Of a stretch of 58,458 bases of DNA, positions 45,401 through 54,084 are shown in pieces; position 1 is the stretch's first letter, and the number at the start of each line of letters is the position of its first letter. Source of the DNA: Lusitaniella coriacea LEGE 07157 (GTDB lineage: Bacteria; Cyanobacteriota; Cyanobacteriia; Cyanobacteriales; Spirulinaceae); NCBI RefSeq assembly GCF_015207425.1, contig NZ_JADEWZ010000033.1, positions 1-58,458 of the forward strand, given 5' to 3'. The notes under the pieces are model-generated. The model saw only the letters and a program-made list of their open reading frames with translations. It ran no database searches and had not been told where the DNA came from. Made by a program: the position numbers and the translations under genes.

Positions 45401-48400
45401 ATTTATAATACTTTGGGAAACTGTTTGCGTCACTGGAAAGAGTCAGTTCGAGATACAATTGAAATGTCAGAAGAATCAATTCAAAGCGGACTGGAAATTG
45501 GCGATCTCGACCATGCTTGTTATTCAGCAATGTATTCTTGCTTGTATTTGGTTTTATTGGGAGACAACTTAAGTATTGTCATACAAAAGCAAACAGACTA
45601 TATTGAATTGATTGAAAAATCCCAAAAAGAATTTCCTTTATATTATGCAGGAATTTGGAAGCAACTTGCCTTGAATTTAGTCGATTCAGAAACAGAAATT
45701 GGGGTTTTAAATGGCGAAAGCTTTAATGAGATAGAGAAACTCCCTCGGCTGCAAGAAATCAACACCGTTCAAGCGTTGCAATCTCTCTACATTGCTAAAT
45801 TAATACTGTGTTATTTATTTAGAGATTTTGAGGGCGCGATCGCGAACGCAGAATTGGCTCAAAAATATGCAGCCGGAACGGTCAAAACAACCATACGTTA
45901 TGTAGAGCAAAACTTCTACACTTCTCTCGCACTCCTGGCTCGATACCCCTACGCTTCATCTCAATCGAAACAGAAAGAAAAAATCAAAAAAGACTTCGAG
46001 AAAGTCAAAAAAAACCAACGAGATATGGAAAAATGGGCGATTCATTCTCCAATCAACTATCGTCACAAATATGAATTGGTTAAGGCTGAAATTGCACGGG
46101 TTTGCGGAGATGCACTCAAAGCAATGGAATATTACGATCGCGCGATTGAATCCGCTCGTAAATCTGGTTACACCAATAATGAAGCCCTGGCTAACGAACT
46201 CGCAGGAGAATTTTACCGCGCGTTAGGGCGAGACAAAAATGCCCGCACCTATCTCATTGACGCTTACTACGCTTATATTCGCTGGGGTGCAACGGCGAAA
46301 ATCAAAAATTTGGTCGCACGATACCCACAAATTCTAGGGGGAATTCAGGTGCAAAAGATGGGGGAAACCGACAACAACCCCACCACTCTCAGCAATACTA
46401 GCGATAGTGCTAAAATTCTGGATTTTCCAACTGTAATGAAAGCCGCACAAGCAATTTCTCAGGAAATTGTTCTCAGTCAACTTTTAGGAACGTTGATGAA
46501 AGTTGCTATTGAAAATGCAGGCGCACAAAAAGGCTTATTAATTCTCCCTTGTGCGACAGAACTCGAACACAAACAGTGTCAGTGGTGCATTGAAGCATCT
46601 GGTTCGATCGATCGCGCGGGAATTGCCGTTTTGCAAACCATCTCCATTGATACCGCAGAAGAACTTCCCCTCACCCTCTTCAACTACGTCAAGCGAACCC
46701 AAGACATTATTGTGATTGCGGATGCGTCCCAAGACAAGCGATTCAAGGACGATCCCTACATCCGCAGCAATTGTCCCAAATCTCTTCTATGTACGCCCAT
46801 TATCTACGGGGGAAAACTCACGGGGATTCTTTACCTAGAAAATAATTTAAGCATTGGAGCTTTTACGCGCGATCGTCTCGAAGTTCTCAATCTCTTGTCC
46901 GCTCAAGCGGCTATTTCTATTCAAAATGCTAAACTTTACACCGCCGTGCAGGATAATCAAAATCGCCTGCAACAAATTCTCGAAGCCATTCCCGTTGGCG
47001 TAGCCGTCCACAATTCCACCGGAAAACTGACTTACACCAATCAAGCTTCCCGACAGATGCTCGGCATCGAAATGCTTCCGGAGACAACCAGCGAACAACT
47101 CTCAGAGCAGTTTCAAGTGTATCGCGCGGGAACCGACCAACTCTATCCCCCCCAAAAGCTTCCCATTGTGCGTTCTCTCGCTGGAGAACCGACGAAGTGC
47201 GACGACTTAGAATTGCGCCAACCCCATCGAACGATTCCCCTCGAAGTCCAGACGAGTCCCATTTTCGACGAAGCGGGAAATATTGTTTACGCGATCGCGG
47301 CGTTTCAAGATATTAGCGATCGTAAAAAAGCTGAAAAACTCCTTGAAGATTATAACCGAATCCTAGAACAAGAAGTTGCCGAACGGACAGAAGCCTTACA
47401 AGAGAGTCAACAGCGTTTTAGAAACAGTTTTGAAACCGCCGCCGTTGGAATGTGCTTGGTTTCCCTCGATGGGGGCTTCTTAACCGCAAACTCATCGTTG
47501 TGCAAAATTTTGGGCTATCGCGAGGAAGAACTCAAAACGCTCACTTTTCAGAAAATCACCCATCCCGAAGATTTAGAAATCGACTTAAACCGCGTCAAAC
47601 AGCTTCTTGCTGGAGAAATTTCTCACTATCACCTAGAAAAGCGCTACTTTCACAAAAATGACTCAATTGTTTGGGCATTACTCAGCGTTTCCCTCGTGCG
47701 CGACTCTTGCGACGAACCCCTGTATTTCATCTCCCAAGTTCAAGACATTACCGAGCGCAAACAAGCAGAAGCCGCTCTCAAACAAGCCAAAGAGGACGCA
47801 GAGGCTGCCAATCAAGCGAAAAGTACTTTTTTGGCAAATATGAGCCACGAGTTGCGCAGTCCCCTCAACGCGATCCTAGGGTTCTCTCGGCTGATCGATC
47901 GCGGTCAAGTTTTGCCCCCCAAATATCAAGAAAATCTCAACATTATTGCCCATAGCGGCGAACACCTGCTGACGATTATCAACCAGATTCTCGATCTCTC
48001 AAAAATCGAAGCGGGACGCATTACCCTTGATGAAGTGTCCTTCGATCTTCACCATTTGCTCGATGCGGTTGAAGAGATGTTTTCTTTGCAAGCGAGGGAA
48101 AAGCAATTAACGCTGGCGCGCGATCGCGCGATCGACCTACCGCGATACATTAAGACCGACGAAGTTAAATTGCGCCAAGTTTTGATTAATTTGCTCGGTA
48201 ACGCCATCAAGTTTACCCAGCAGGGGAGCGTGATGCTGCGCGTCTTTTCAGTTAACAGCCAACAGCACCTGACGGCGAAGCAGGGGAGCTGGGGAGTGGG
48301 GGGAGCAACAGACAATTCTGCTGTTATCTTACAGTTTGAAGTCGAAGACACCGGAGTGGGAATCGCACCAGAAGAACGGGAAAGTATTTTTGATGCATTC

Positions 48401-49258
48401 GCCCAAAGCCAAAGCGGTAAAGCCGCCAAAAAAGGAACGGGTTTGGGCTTATCCATTAGCCGTAAATTCGTAGAATTAATGGGAGGCGATCTTCGGGTTG
48501 AAAGCCAAGTTAAACAAGGGACAACCTTCAAATTTGATATTTGCGTTAGTCCGGTTGACGCGCCCCCAATTGACCCCCCAGCGCCCTTCCGTCGCGCCCT
48601 CTCCCTCGCTCCCAACCAACCGCGCGATCGCATTTTGATTGCAGACGATAAAAAGATCAATCGTCAACTGCTGGTTCAACTCCTCGCACCGTCAGGGTTT
48701 GAACTCACAGAAGCCAGTAATGGCGAAGAAGCCATTGCAATTTGGCAACAGTGGGAGCCGGATTTAATCTTGATGGATATCCGAATGCCCATCCTAAACG
48801 GTCGCGAAGCAACGAAGCGCATTCGGAACGCAGAAGGCAAGGGAAAGAACGTTGCAATTGTTGCCGTCACTGCTCATGCTTCAGAAACAGAGCGAGGCGA
48901 AATTTTAGCATCCGGTTGTAATGCGCTAATCTGTAAGCCATTTCGAGAAGAAGATATCTTTGAAGCGGTGCGTCAATTTCTCGATGTAACTCTGATAGAT
49001 GACCAACCCCCAACCCCGACACCCCCCAAACTCGAACCCATTCAGGCGCTATCCCCAGAAAACTTGGCAGGTTTGCCCCCCGACTGGTTAGCCGCGTTGC
49101 ATCAAGCAACCCTAGAAGGCGATATTAGGTTCATGCAAGCGCTGATTCGTCAAATTCGCCCAAAAGATGAATTGTTAGCGGATTCCCTTGCCCAATTGGT
49201 GAATCAATACCAATTTCAGCCACTTTTAGCCCTAACTCAACCAAGCGCGGATTCATGA
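42449..49258 (+). CDS. Ser/Thr kinase - AAA ATPase - GAF/PAS hybrid histidine kinase with receiver
   Basis: 2269 residues. Order: eukaryotic-type kinase (1-275, catalytic loop HKDIKPSN, LTDFS); AAA/STAND-type ATPase (about 290-560, Walker A VSGYSGIGKTSIV, Walker B LVIFLDDLQWSD); a long helical TPR-like sensor region (560-1310); GAF (about 1340-1500); PAS (about 1510-1635) and a second PAS (about 1650-1775). Then HisKA with His1800 in NMSHELRSPL, HATPase_c (about 1890-2015) and a receiver domain (about 2050-2165) with phospho-acceptor Asp2110. A short C-terminal extension follows. This architecture is common in filamentous cyanobacteria. GTG start. It overlaps the cyclase gene by ATGA, so signals probably pass to it. 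Confidence 0.93.
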   Translation: MICLPGYIITEKLYESATTIVYRGQREEDRVSVIIKLLQSDYPTLEDITRLRQGYAIPRQIDCSGIVQPYRLKPYNNSYALILEDFGAQSLKQYLDSHPIDLKLFLHIAIALAGILEELHRVPIAHKDIKPSNILFNPKTGEIKLTDFSIAIALPRERQTIINPILLEGTLAYMSPEQTGRMNRSLDYRTDFYSLGVTFYELLTGELPFKSDEPMELVHCHIAKLPTFPDPLPPIHQTLLNIVMKLMAKNAEDRYQSAAGLKFDLEKCLTQLETTGEIEGFLLGTRDRGQQLLIPQKLYGRKTEVAQLLAAFERVRSRNSDFNLLNLELVLVSGYSGIGKTSIVKEIHKPIVEARGYFITGKFDQFKRNIPYAAIIQAFSQLIRRLLTESEEKIATWKRKLLDALGSNGRIIIDIIPEVELIIGSQPAVPQVGTKESENRFNRVFQQFVLVFCQPEHPLVIFLDDLQWSDSASLRLIQFLVTDLTSQYLLLIGAYRDNEVSSTHPLIQIVKKIKAAGITVNEILVKPLSLEHASQLITETLKIDANSNKLQQLAKLVFNKTQGNPFFLNQILKTLCVEQLLIYKVDEDCWQWDFNKIQAIGITDYNIVELIARNIKKLPMRTQEILKTAACIGNQFNLDILAAIAEETNVETASHLWSALQESLIVPTNKAYKIPLIFSQDELDKASDIKVDYRFLHDRVQQAAYNLISCEDREKIHLKIGQFLLQKMTDRDRKDDLFLLVNQLNFGARLLRDRAHKEELAQLNLIAGQKARANMAYEAAVNYFNSGLELLCKKSWDNCYQLTLSLFLEAAEAEYLNLNSQRANSLTDTGIQKAKTILDRVKFYQTKIKFFVSENKANEALEMGISSLAMLNIRLSESSPQILSIEELIDLPKMSDPSKIAAIEILSVMNAAAFIAKPEMVLSLIWTMLEICRDYGHSSMAIYGYAVYGVILCGEDGDIDRGYQFGQLALQLFERFDAKELKCKIYNTLGNCLRHWKESVRDTIEMSEESIQSGLEIGDLDHACYSAMYSCLYLVLLGDNLSIVIQKQTDYIELIEKSQKEFPLYYAGIWKQLALNLVDSETEIGVLNGESFNEIEKLPRLQEINTVQALQSLYIAKLILCYLFRDFEGAIANAELAQKYAAGTVKTTIRYVEQNFYTSLALLARYPYASSQSKQKEKIKKDFEKVKKNQRDMEKWAIHSPINYRHKYELVKAEIARVCGDALKAMEYYDRAIESARKSGYTNNEALANELAGEFYRALGRDKNARTYLIDAYYAYIRWGATAKIKNLVARYPQILGGIQVQKMGETDNNPTTLSNTSDSAKILDFPTVMKAAQAISQEIVLSQLLGTLMKVAIENAGAQKGLLILPCATELEHKQCQWCIEASGSIDRAGIAVLQTISIDTAEELPLTLFNYVKRTQDIIVIADASQDKRFKDDPYIRSNCPKSLLCTPIIYGGKLTGILYLENNLSIGAFTRDRLEVLNLLSAQAAISIQNAKLYTAVQDNQNRLQQILEAIPVGVAVHNSTGKLTYTNQASRQMLGIEMLPETTSEQLSEQFQVYRAGTDQLYPPQKLPIVRSLAGEPTKCDDLELRQPHRTIPLEVQTSPIFDEAGNIVYAIAAFQDISDRKKAEKLLEDYNRILEQEVAERTEALQESQQRFRNSFETAAVGMCLVSLDGGFLTANSSLCKILGYREEELKTLTFQKITHPEDLEIDLNRVKQLLAGEISHYHLEKRYFHKNDSIVWALLSVSLVRDSCDEPLYFISQVQDITERKQAEAALKQAKEDAEAANQAKSTFLANMSHELRSPLNAILGFSRLIDRGQVLPPKYQENLNIIAHSGEHLLTIINQILDLSKIEAGRITLDEVSFDLHHLLDAVEEMFSLQAREKQLTLARDRAIDLPRYIKTDEVKLRQVLINLLGNAIKFTQQGSVMLRVFSVNSQQHLTAKQGSWGVGGATDNSAVILQFEVEDTGVGIAPEERESIFDAFAQSQSGKAAKKGTGLGLSISRKFVELMGGDLRVESQVKQGTTFKFDICVSPVDAPPIDPPAPFRRALSLAPNQPRDRILIADDKKINRQLLVQLLAPSGFELTEASNGEEAIAIWQQWEPDLILMDIRMPILNGREATKRIRNAEGKGKNVAIVAVTAHASETERGEILASGCNALICKPFREEDIFEAVRQFLDVTLIDDQPPTPTPPKLEPIQALSPENLAGLPPDWLAALHQATLEGDIRFMQALIRQIRPKDELLADSLAQLVNQYQFQPLLALTQPSADS

Positions 49259-51306
49259 ATACCGACCCCCTGCATCTTTCCAACGCCGAAATTTTAGTCA
49301 TTGACGATACTCCTGCGAATTTAGATTTGCTGGCTCATATCCTTTCAGAGCAGGGGTATAAGGTGCGAGTGGCTCCCAATGGGAAGTTGGCATTGCAATC
49401 GGCAAAAGCGATTCCACCACACCTCATTTTGCTCGATATTATGATGCCGGAGATGGATGGGTATGCGGTTTGCGAGGCGCTGAAGGCAGATGAGAAAACT
49501 CGCGATATCCCGGTCATTTTTCTGAGTGCATTGGACAATGCGACGGACAAAATGAAAGCGTTTCAGGTAGGAGGAGCGGATTATATTAGCAAACCCTTTG
49601 AGGTTATTGAGGTGTTAGCGCGAATTGAGAATCAATTGCGGGCGCGATCGCTCCAGCTACAATTGCAAGAGAAAAACCAGCATTTGCACGAGGAAGTGCG
49701 ACAGCGACGGCGGACGGAGGTTGAGATTCGCCTGTTACTGGCGACGACACAAGCGATCGCGCGCTGCGAAGATATTCACGCTGCTCTAACGGTCGTTTTG
49801 CGCCTTTTGTGTCAAACGATTCATTGGGACTACGGGGAAGCTTGGTTGCCCCGGCGCGATCGCGAAGGCAAGATCGTTCTAGAATACAGCCGGGGTTGGT
49901 ACGCGCGGAATCAAGACCTCTCGGAAGTGAGGGAACGGCATTTAGACGGCGCGATCGCGCCAGATGTGGGATTATTCGAGAGAATTTACGCTACCCAAGA
50001 ACCTCTATGGATTGAAACGATTGAGACAGAAAATTCCCCCGTTTTGCCCCCCGCTCATCCCATGCGCGATCGAGAATTTCAAGCTGCTTTTGCAATTCCC
50101 ATCGTGTCAGATCGGAAAATCCTTGCCATTTTAGTCTTTTTGAATTGCGCGTCTGTTCCTCTCAATTCCTGGTTCATCTCCTTAGCCAGTGCAGTCGCCG
50201 CCCAACTCGGCTCGACGATCGCCCGCAAGCAAGCAGAAGAAAATCTGAGAATTACCCAGGAACGCTATCACAATTTAGTTAAAAACGCGATTGAGGGCAT
50301 CTTTCAAGTTACGCCATCGGGACAATACTTAAGCGCGAACCTCGCTCTTGCAAAGATGTTTGGCTACGAGTCTCCGGAAGATTTAACCGAAGGCATTCAA
50401 AATATCGATCGCGCACTCTACGTCAACTCTAGTCGGCGCGCCGAGTTTATTGCAGCGATTGAGGCAGAAGGTTCGGTGGTCAGTTTTGAGTCTCAAGTGT
50501 ACCGTCGAGATCATACAACCATTTGGATCTCAGAAAATGCGCGAGCAGTACGCGATGAAGAGGGAAAAATTCTCTACTATGAAGGAACGGTATCGAATAT
50601 CACCGAGCGAAAATTAGCTCAGGAAGCGCTGCAATTCCAAAAGGAGCAAATTGAAAAACTACTGCTCAATATTTTGCCCAAACCCATTGCTCAACGGCTG
50701 CAAACCGATAGTAGCGCGATCGCGGACAGTTTTCCCGATGTCAGCGTTCTGTTTGCAGATCTCGTCGGCTTCACCAAATTTTCCGCCCACAAAACCCCCC
50801 GCGAATTAGTGCAAATCCTCAACTCCATTTTCAGCCAGTTCGATCGACTCTGCGAAAAATATCATCTAGAAAAAATTAAAACCATCGGCGATGCCTACAT
50901 GGTGGTGGGAGGATTGCCCAATTACCGCGAAGATCATGGGGACGCGATCGCGCAAATGGCGCTAGAAATGCAAACGGCATTAACCCAATTCAATATCGAT
51001 AGCGGACAAACCCTACAATTGCGCATCGGCATTCATATTGGCCCTGTGATTGCAGGCATTATTGGGATTAGCAAATTTATTTACGATCTGTGGGGAGACA
51101 CGGTTAATGTCGCATCTCGTATGGAATCGAGCGGAATTCCTGGAAAAATTCAAGCCACAGAAGTGTTTTATAAACGCCTAAATGGGCAATTTGTATTTAG
51201 GGAGCGCGGAACAATTCCGATTAAAGGAAAAGGTGAAATGAGAACTTACCTACTTTTGGGACGGCGTTCTACCGATGAAGCAGGAAAACCCCCAGACCCA
51301 CTATAA
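49255..51306 (+). CDS. receiver-GAF-PAS adenylate cyclase
   Basis: 683 residues: receiver domain (about 10-125, LILLDIMMPEMDG acceptor), GAF (about 165-335), PAS (about 345-465) and a class III cyclase (about 485-665). The metal aspartates are in VLFADLVGF and IGDAYMV. The purine-specificity positions are Lys in EKIKTIGDAY and Asp in YDLWGDTVN, the adenine-type pair. Asn/Arg for the transition state are in VNVASRM. It should therefore make cAMP in response to phosphorylation of the receiver, very likely by the hybrid kinase whose stop it overlaps (ATGA). Confidence 0.92.
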   Translation: MNTDPLHLSNAEILVIDDTPANLDLLAHILSEQGYKVRVAPNGKLALQSAKAIPPHLILLDIMMPEMDGYAVCEALKADEKTRDIPVIFLSALDNATDKMKAFQVGGADYISKPFEVIEVLARIENQLRARSLQLQLQEKNQHLHEEVRQRRRTEVEIRLLLATTQAIARCEDIHAALTVVLRLLCQTIHWDYGEAWLPRRDREGKIVLEYSRGWYARNQDLSEVRERHLDGAIAPDVGLFERIYATQEPLWIETIETENSPVLPPAHPMRDREFQAAFAIPIVSDRKILAILVFLNCASVPLNSWFISLASAVAAQLGSTIARKQAEENLRITQERYHNLVKNAIEGIFQVTPSGQYLSANLALAKMFGYESPEDLTEGIQNIDRALYVNSSRRAEFIAAIEAEGSVVSFESQVYRRDHTTIWISENARAVRDEEGKILYYEGTVSNITERKLAQEALQFQKEQIEKLLLNILPKPIAQRLQTDSSAIADSFPDVSVLFADLVGFTKFSAHKTPRELVQILNSIFSQFDRLCEKYHLEKIKTIGDAYMVVGGLPNYREDHGDAIAQMALEMQTALTQFNIDSGQTLQLRIGIHIGPVIAGIIGISKFIYDLWGDTVNVASRMESSGIPGKIQATEVFYKRLNGQFVFRERGTIPIKGKGEMRTYLLLGRRSTDEAGKPPDPL

Positions 51307-51349
51307 TTTTGCTTCCGATCTCCCCAACCCGTCATCCAGAGAAAGAAAA

Positions 51350-52378
51350 ATGATCGATCGCTTGCTGTTGGAAATCCGAGACGCTGTTGTGGGGGAAGAT
51401 ATTTTAGTCGTTGATGATACGCCCGCCAATCTTAACTTGCTGACACAGATGCTATCCGAGCGCGGCTATACCGTTCGCGTCGCTCCGAATGGACATCTCG
51501 CGCTGAAATCGATTCGCTCTTGTCAGCCCAGCCTCATTTTACTCGATATTAAAATGCCCGATCTCACTGGCTATCAAGTGTGCGCGCGCCTTAAGATCGA
51601 CGAAGCCACGCGGGATATTCCGATTATTTTTATTAGCGCCCTCGATGAAGTTATTGATAAAGTGAAAGCTTTTGAGATGGGTGCAGTGGACTATATCACC
51701 AAGCCTTTTGAACCCGTTGAAGTTCTCGCGCGAATTAAGAGTCAACTGCGCTTGCGATCGCTACAATTGCAACTGCAACAACAAAATCTTCGGTTCCAGC
51801 AAGAAATCAAAGAACGCCACAAAGCCGAAGCCAAACTCCAAAAAGCCAATTTGAAACTGACGCGCCTTGCCAATTCCGACGGGTTGACGCAGGTTGCCAA
51901 TCGCCGACTGTTCAATATCATTCTGTCCTTAGAGTGGGTCAAATTGCGACAAGCTGGGCGACCGTTAGGGCTGGTTCTCTGCGATGTAGACTATTTCAAG
52001 TCCTATAACGATATCTACGGTCATTTGGCCGGGGACGATTGCCTGCGACAAATTGCTAGCTCTCTGCGTCGCGCGGTCAAACAACCCAATGCTTTGGTCG
52101 CGCGCTATGGAGGAGAGGAATTTGCGATCCTCTTGCCCAATAACTCCATCGCGCAGGCTGTTAGGGTGGCTGAATCGATTCGCGATCGCGTGCGCCAACT
52201 CTCCATCCCCCACAAAGGCTCCCAGGTGAGCCAATACGTCACGATTAGCTTGGGGGTGAGTAGCATGATTCCCGTTCCCCATAAAGCGCCAGAACTCCTC
52301 ATTGATAGTGCAGATCGCCGATTATACGCGGCAAAACAGTCTGGGCGCGATCGCGCGATCGCGCACGAGCCTGCTTAG
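51350..52378 (+). CDS. response regulator diguanylate cyclase (REC-GGDEF)
   Basis: 342 residues from ATG 51350; the longer frame from 51275 runs into the cyclase gene and is rejected. The receiver domain (about 18-135) has acceptor motif LILLDIKMPDLTG. A short coiled coil (about 140-175) links it to the GGDEF domain (about 180-335), active site YGGEEFAIL. The product should be c-di-GMP. The inhibitory I-site RxxD five residues before GGEEF is absent (QPNA instead), so product feedback is probably lost. It follows the adenylate cyclase by 43 bases. Its stop codon touches a REP hairpin. Confidence 0.92.
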   Translation: MIDRLLLEIRDAVVGEDILVVDDTPANLNLLTQMLSERGYTVRVAPNGHLALKSIRSCQPSLILLDIKMPDLTGYQVCARLKIDEATRDIPIIFISALDEVIDKVKAFEMGAVDYITKPFEPVEVLARIKSQLRLRSLQLQLQQQNLRFQQEIKERHKAEAKLQKANLKLTRLANSDGLTQVANRRLFNIILSLEWVKLRQAGRPLGLVLCDVDYFKSYNDIYGHLAGDDCLRQIASSLRRAVKQPNALVARYGGEEFAILLPNNSIAQAVRVAESIRDRVRQLSIPHKGSQVSQYVTISLGVSSMIPVPHKAPELLIDSADRRLYAAKQSGRDRAIAHEPA

Positions 52379-52404
52379 GTGCGTTACGCTCTAGCCAACG
52401 CACC
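52378..52404. repeat. GGTGCGTTA REP hairpin, isolated copy
   Basis: GGTGCGTTACG (52378-52388) and CCAACGCACC (52395-52404) form a stem like the REPs that flank the transposase at 18 kb. It begins on the last base of the upstream stop codon and may act as its transcript end. Confidence 0.75.
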
Positions 52405-52428
52405 CTGCTGGTTTGTCAATTTCCAATT

Positions 52429-52626
52429 GATATCAAATCCTTCAAATCGCCCAGCCTAAAAATTCTCCGTGTCTCCGTGTCACCGTGTCAATCCTCACCG
52501 AGGGCATTCAACCGGATTTCATATCAAATCCTCCTAATTGCATATCATAAAAATTCTCCGTGTCTCCCACTCTCCGCGTCACCGTGTCAGCCCTAACTAA
52601 GGCGATTCAAACGGATTTTATATCAT
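52429..52626 (+). repeat. CCGTGTCA element, two tandem units
   Basis: Unit 1 (about 52429-52526) and unit 2 (about 52520-52626) each run ATATCAAATCC/TCATATCA..., AAAAATTCTCCGTGTCTCC, a CACCGTGTCA segment, then GGCATTCAACCGGATTT or GGCGATTCAAACGGATTT, and TATCA. The inverted relative lies at 5616-5810. It ends 5 bases before the GT9 gene stop. Confidence 0.8.
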
Positions 52627-52630
52627 AGGA

Positions 52631-53581
52631 TTAACCGTTCCAGATTTTTTCAAGAACAGTGACTGGGGCAATATCCGCCACGGTTTTGCTTTGGGATTGA
52701 ATGCCGAAACATTTATCGCTGTCGGCGGGTAAGTGTTTTTTCGCCTCGGTGGGCCCAAATAGCGCAATGGTATAGGTTCCGACTGCAACGGCTAAGTGCA
52801 TGGGCGCGCTATCGGTGCAGAGGAGTAAGTTTGCTCCCGCGATCGCGGCGGCGAGTTTGCCCATATCGGGGGGTGCTAGTATTTTAAGGCTGGGCGCGAT
52901 CGCGCTTATTTCTGAAATAAAGTCGCTATTCTCCTCATCTTGCAGCAAAACCAGGGGAACGTTAGGCTGTTTTTCTTGAATGTCCTTAACAATTTGCTGC
53001 CATTTGGACATGGGGTAAACGGCGGTTTCAGGGGATTGGCTCGACCCATCGTAAAGTAAAATATAGCCGCTTTCTTTAATATCTAAGCGTTTTTGTTCCG
53101 CTTCTGCCCAATCGATATCAACCTTGGGGACGCTCACTGTTAGGGGAGGACAGGGAACGTGGATGCCTAAACTCGCCACCAAATCGTGATACATTCCCGC
53201 TGTATATTGCTCTGTTTTTTGGGGAATGGGGTGAGTGGTAAACCAAACGTTCGTATCTTGGTAGCCCGCACGCACGGGAATGCCGTTGAGCCACAAAAGC
53301 AATTCAACAACCCACTGTTGTGCAAAATTCAATGCTGCTTCGTATTCGCGATCGCGGATGACTCCCAAAAGGTTGAGATAATCGGCTAAACCATTGCGAT
53401 CTTGGTAATCAAAGATGAGAACATCATTAACGAATTGGCAAACGCGATACGCCGACTTCGATCGCGGTTCGACAAGCACATCTATCGTTGCTTGGGGATA
53501 TTGCTGTTTCAGGGTTTCCAGCGTGGGAAAAACGAGAAATTGATCGCCAATTCCGCCAGGAACGAGGGCAAGTATTCGCAT
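52631..53581 (-). CDS. GT9 (heptosyltransferase-like) glycosyltransferase
   Basis: 316 residues. GT-B fold family 9: N-terminal ILALVPGGIGDQFLVFPTLE (the GGIGD loop), central YILLYDGSSQSPETAVYPMS, and the family donor-site segment LLCTDSAPMHLAVAVGTYTI with ALFGPT after it. GT9 members add heptose or related sugars to lipopolysaccharide core. Cyanobacterial lipid A cores differ from the enteric type, so the sugar is uncertain. The gene is isolated, pointing left; the next genes on the right are divergent. Confidence 0.85.
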   Translation of the reverse strand: MRILALVPGGIGDQFLVFPTLETLKQQYPQATIDVLVEPRSKSAYRVCQFVNDVLIFDYQDRNGLADYLNLLGVIRDREYEAALNFAQQWVVELLLWLNGIPVRAGYQDTNVWFTTHPIPQKTEQYTAGMYHDLVASLGIHVPCPPLTVSVPKVDIDWAEAEQKRLDIKESGYILLYDGSSQSPETAVYPMSKWQQIVKDIQEKQPNVPLVLLQDEENSDFISEISAIAPSLKILAPPDMGKLAAAIAGANLLLCTDSAPMHLAVAVGTYTIALFGPTEAKKHLPADSDKCFGIQSQSKTVADIAPVTVLEKIWNG

Positions 53582-53847
53582 CTTCTTCCAATCTTGTTAA
53601 AGGGCTGTTACGGAGTCTATAAGTGGTAGCACAGGTTTTACGGTAAGGTGTTTTGGGACTCGCGCGCAACCTGCCTAAATAATTCTACCTTTAATGTCAC
53701 CAGAGAGTTTACGCCATTGGCGAAGGGAATTGGGCGGTATTCCAGAAAGATTTTAAGTCTGCGTGCTACCCTTTAGCAGATTCCTTTGGGATCGCATCTC
53801 GGTTATTCTGAATAACATGGGTAACAGTGGAGTTTTAACCAAATTGT

Positions 53848-54084
53848 ATGGAGTGGAAGCCCACCGAAGAGACACGGGAGTGGCATTGTGCTACCACTGA
53901 AGAAGATTGTTTTGAGATGGAAAACCGATTCAAAAAACAGGGTTTAAGAATTCGGCTCGTTGCTACCCCCAGAACGAGCGATCCAATTTTACGGATTGCG
54001 TGTATTTTTGATGGAGCAGATGCCAACCCAATGGCTGAACGGTTCAAGTCTTACCAGGATAGAGATTTAGAATCTGACGAATGA
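53848..54084 (+). CDS. small unknown protein, coupled to the next gene
   Basis: 78 residues, soluble, not recognised. N-terminus MEWKPTEETREWHCATTEED, then FKKQGLRIRLVATPRTSDPI and LRIACIFDGADANPMAERF. The pattern of one strand-helix-strand block looks like a real small domain. Its stop overlaps the next start as ATGA, evidence that it is translated. Together with the following gene it precedes ispD. Confidence 0.6.
   Translation: MEWKPTEETREWHCATTEEDCFEMENRFKKQGLRIRLVATPRTSDPILRIACIFDGADANPMAERFKSYQDRDLESDE

Noticed and set aside
48049-48660. 203-codon minus-strand frame opposite the hybrid kinase
   Set aside because: It overlaps the conserved histidine kinase ATPase domain and has no recognisable product.
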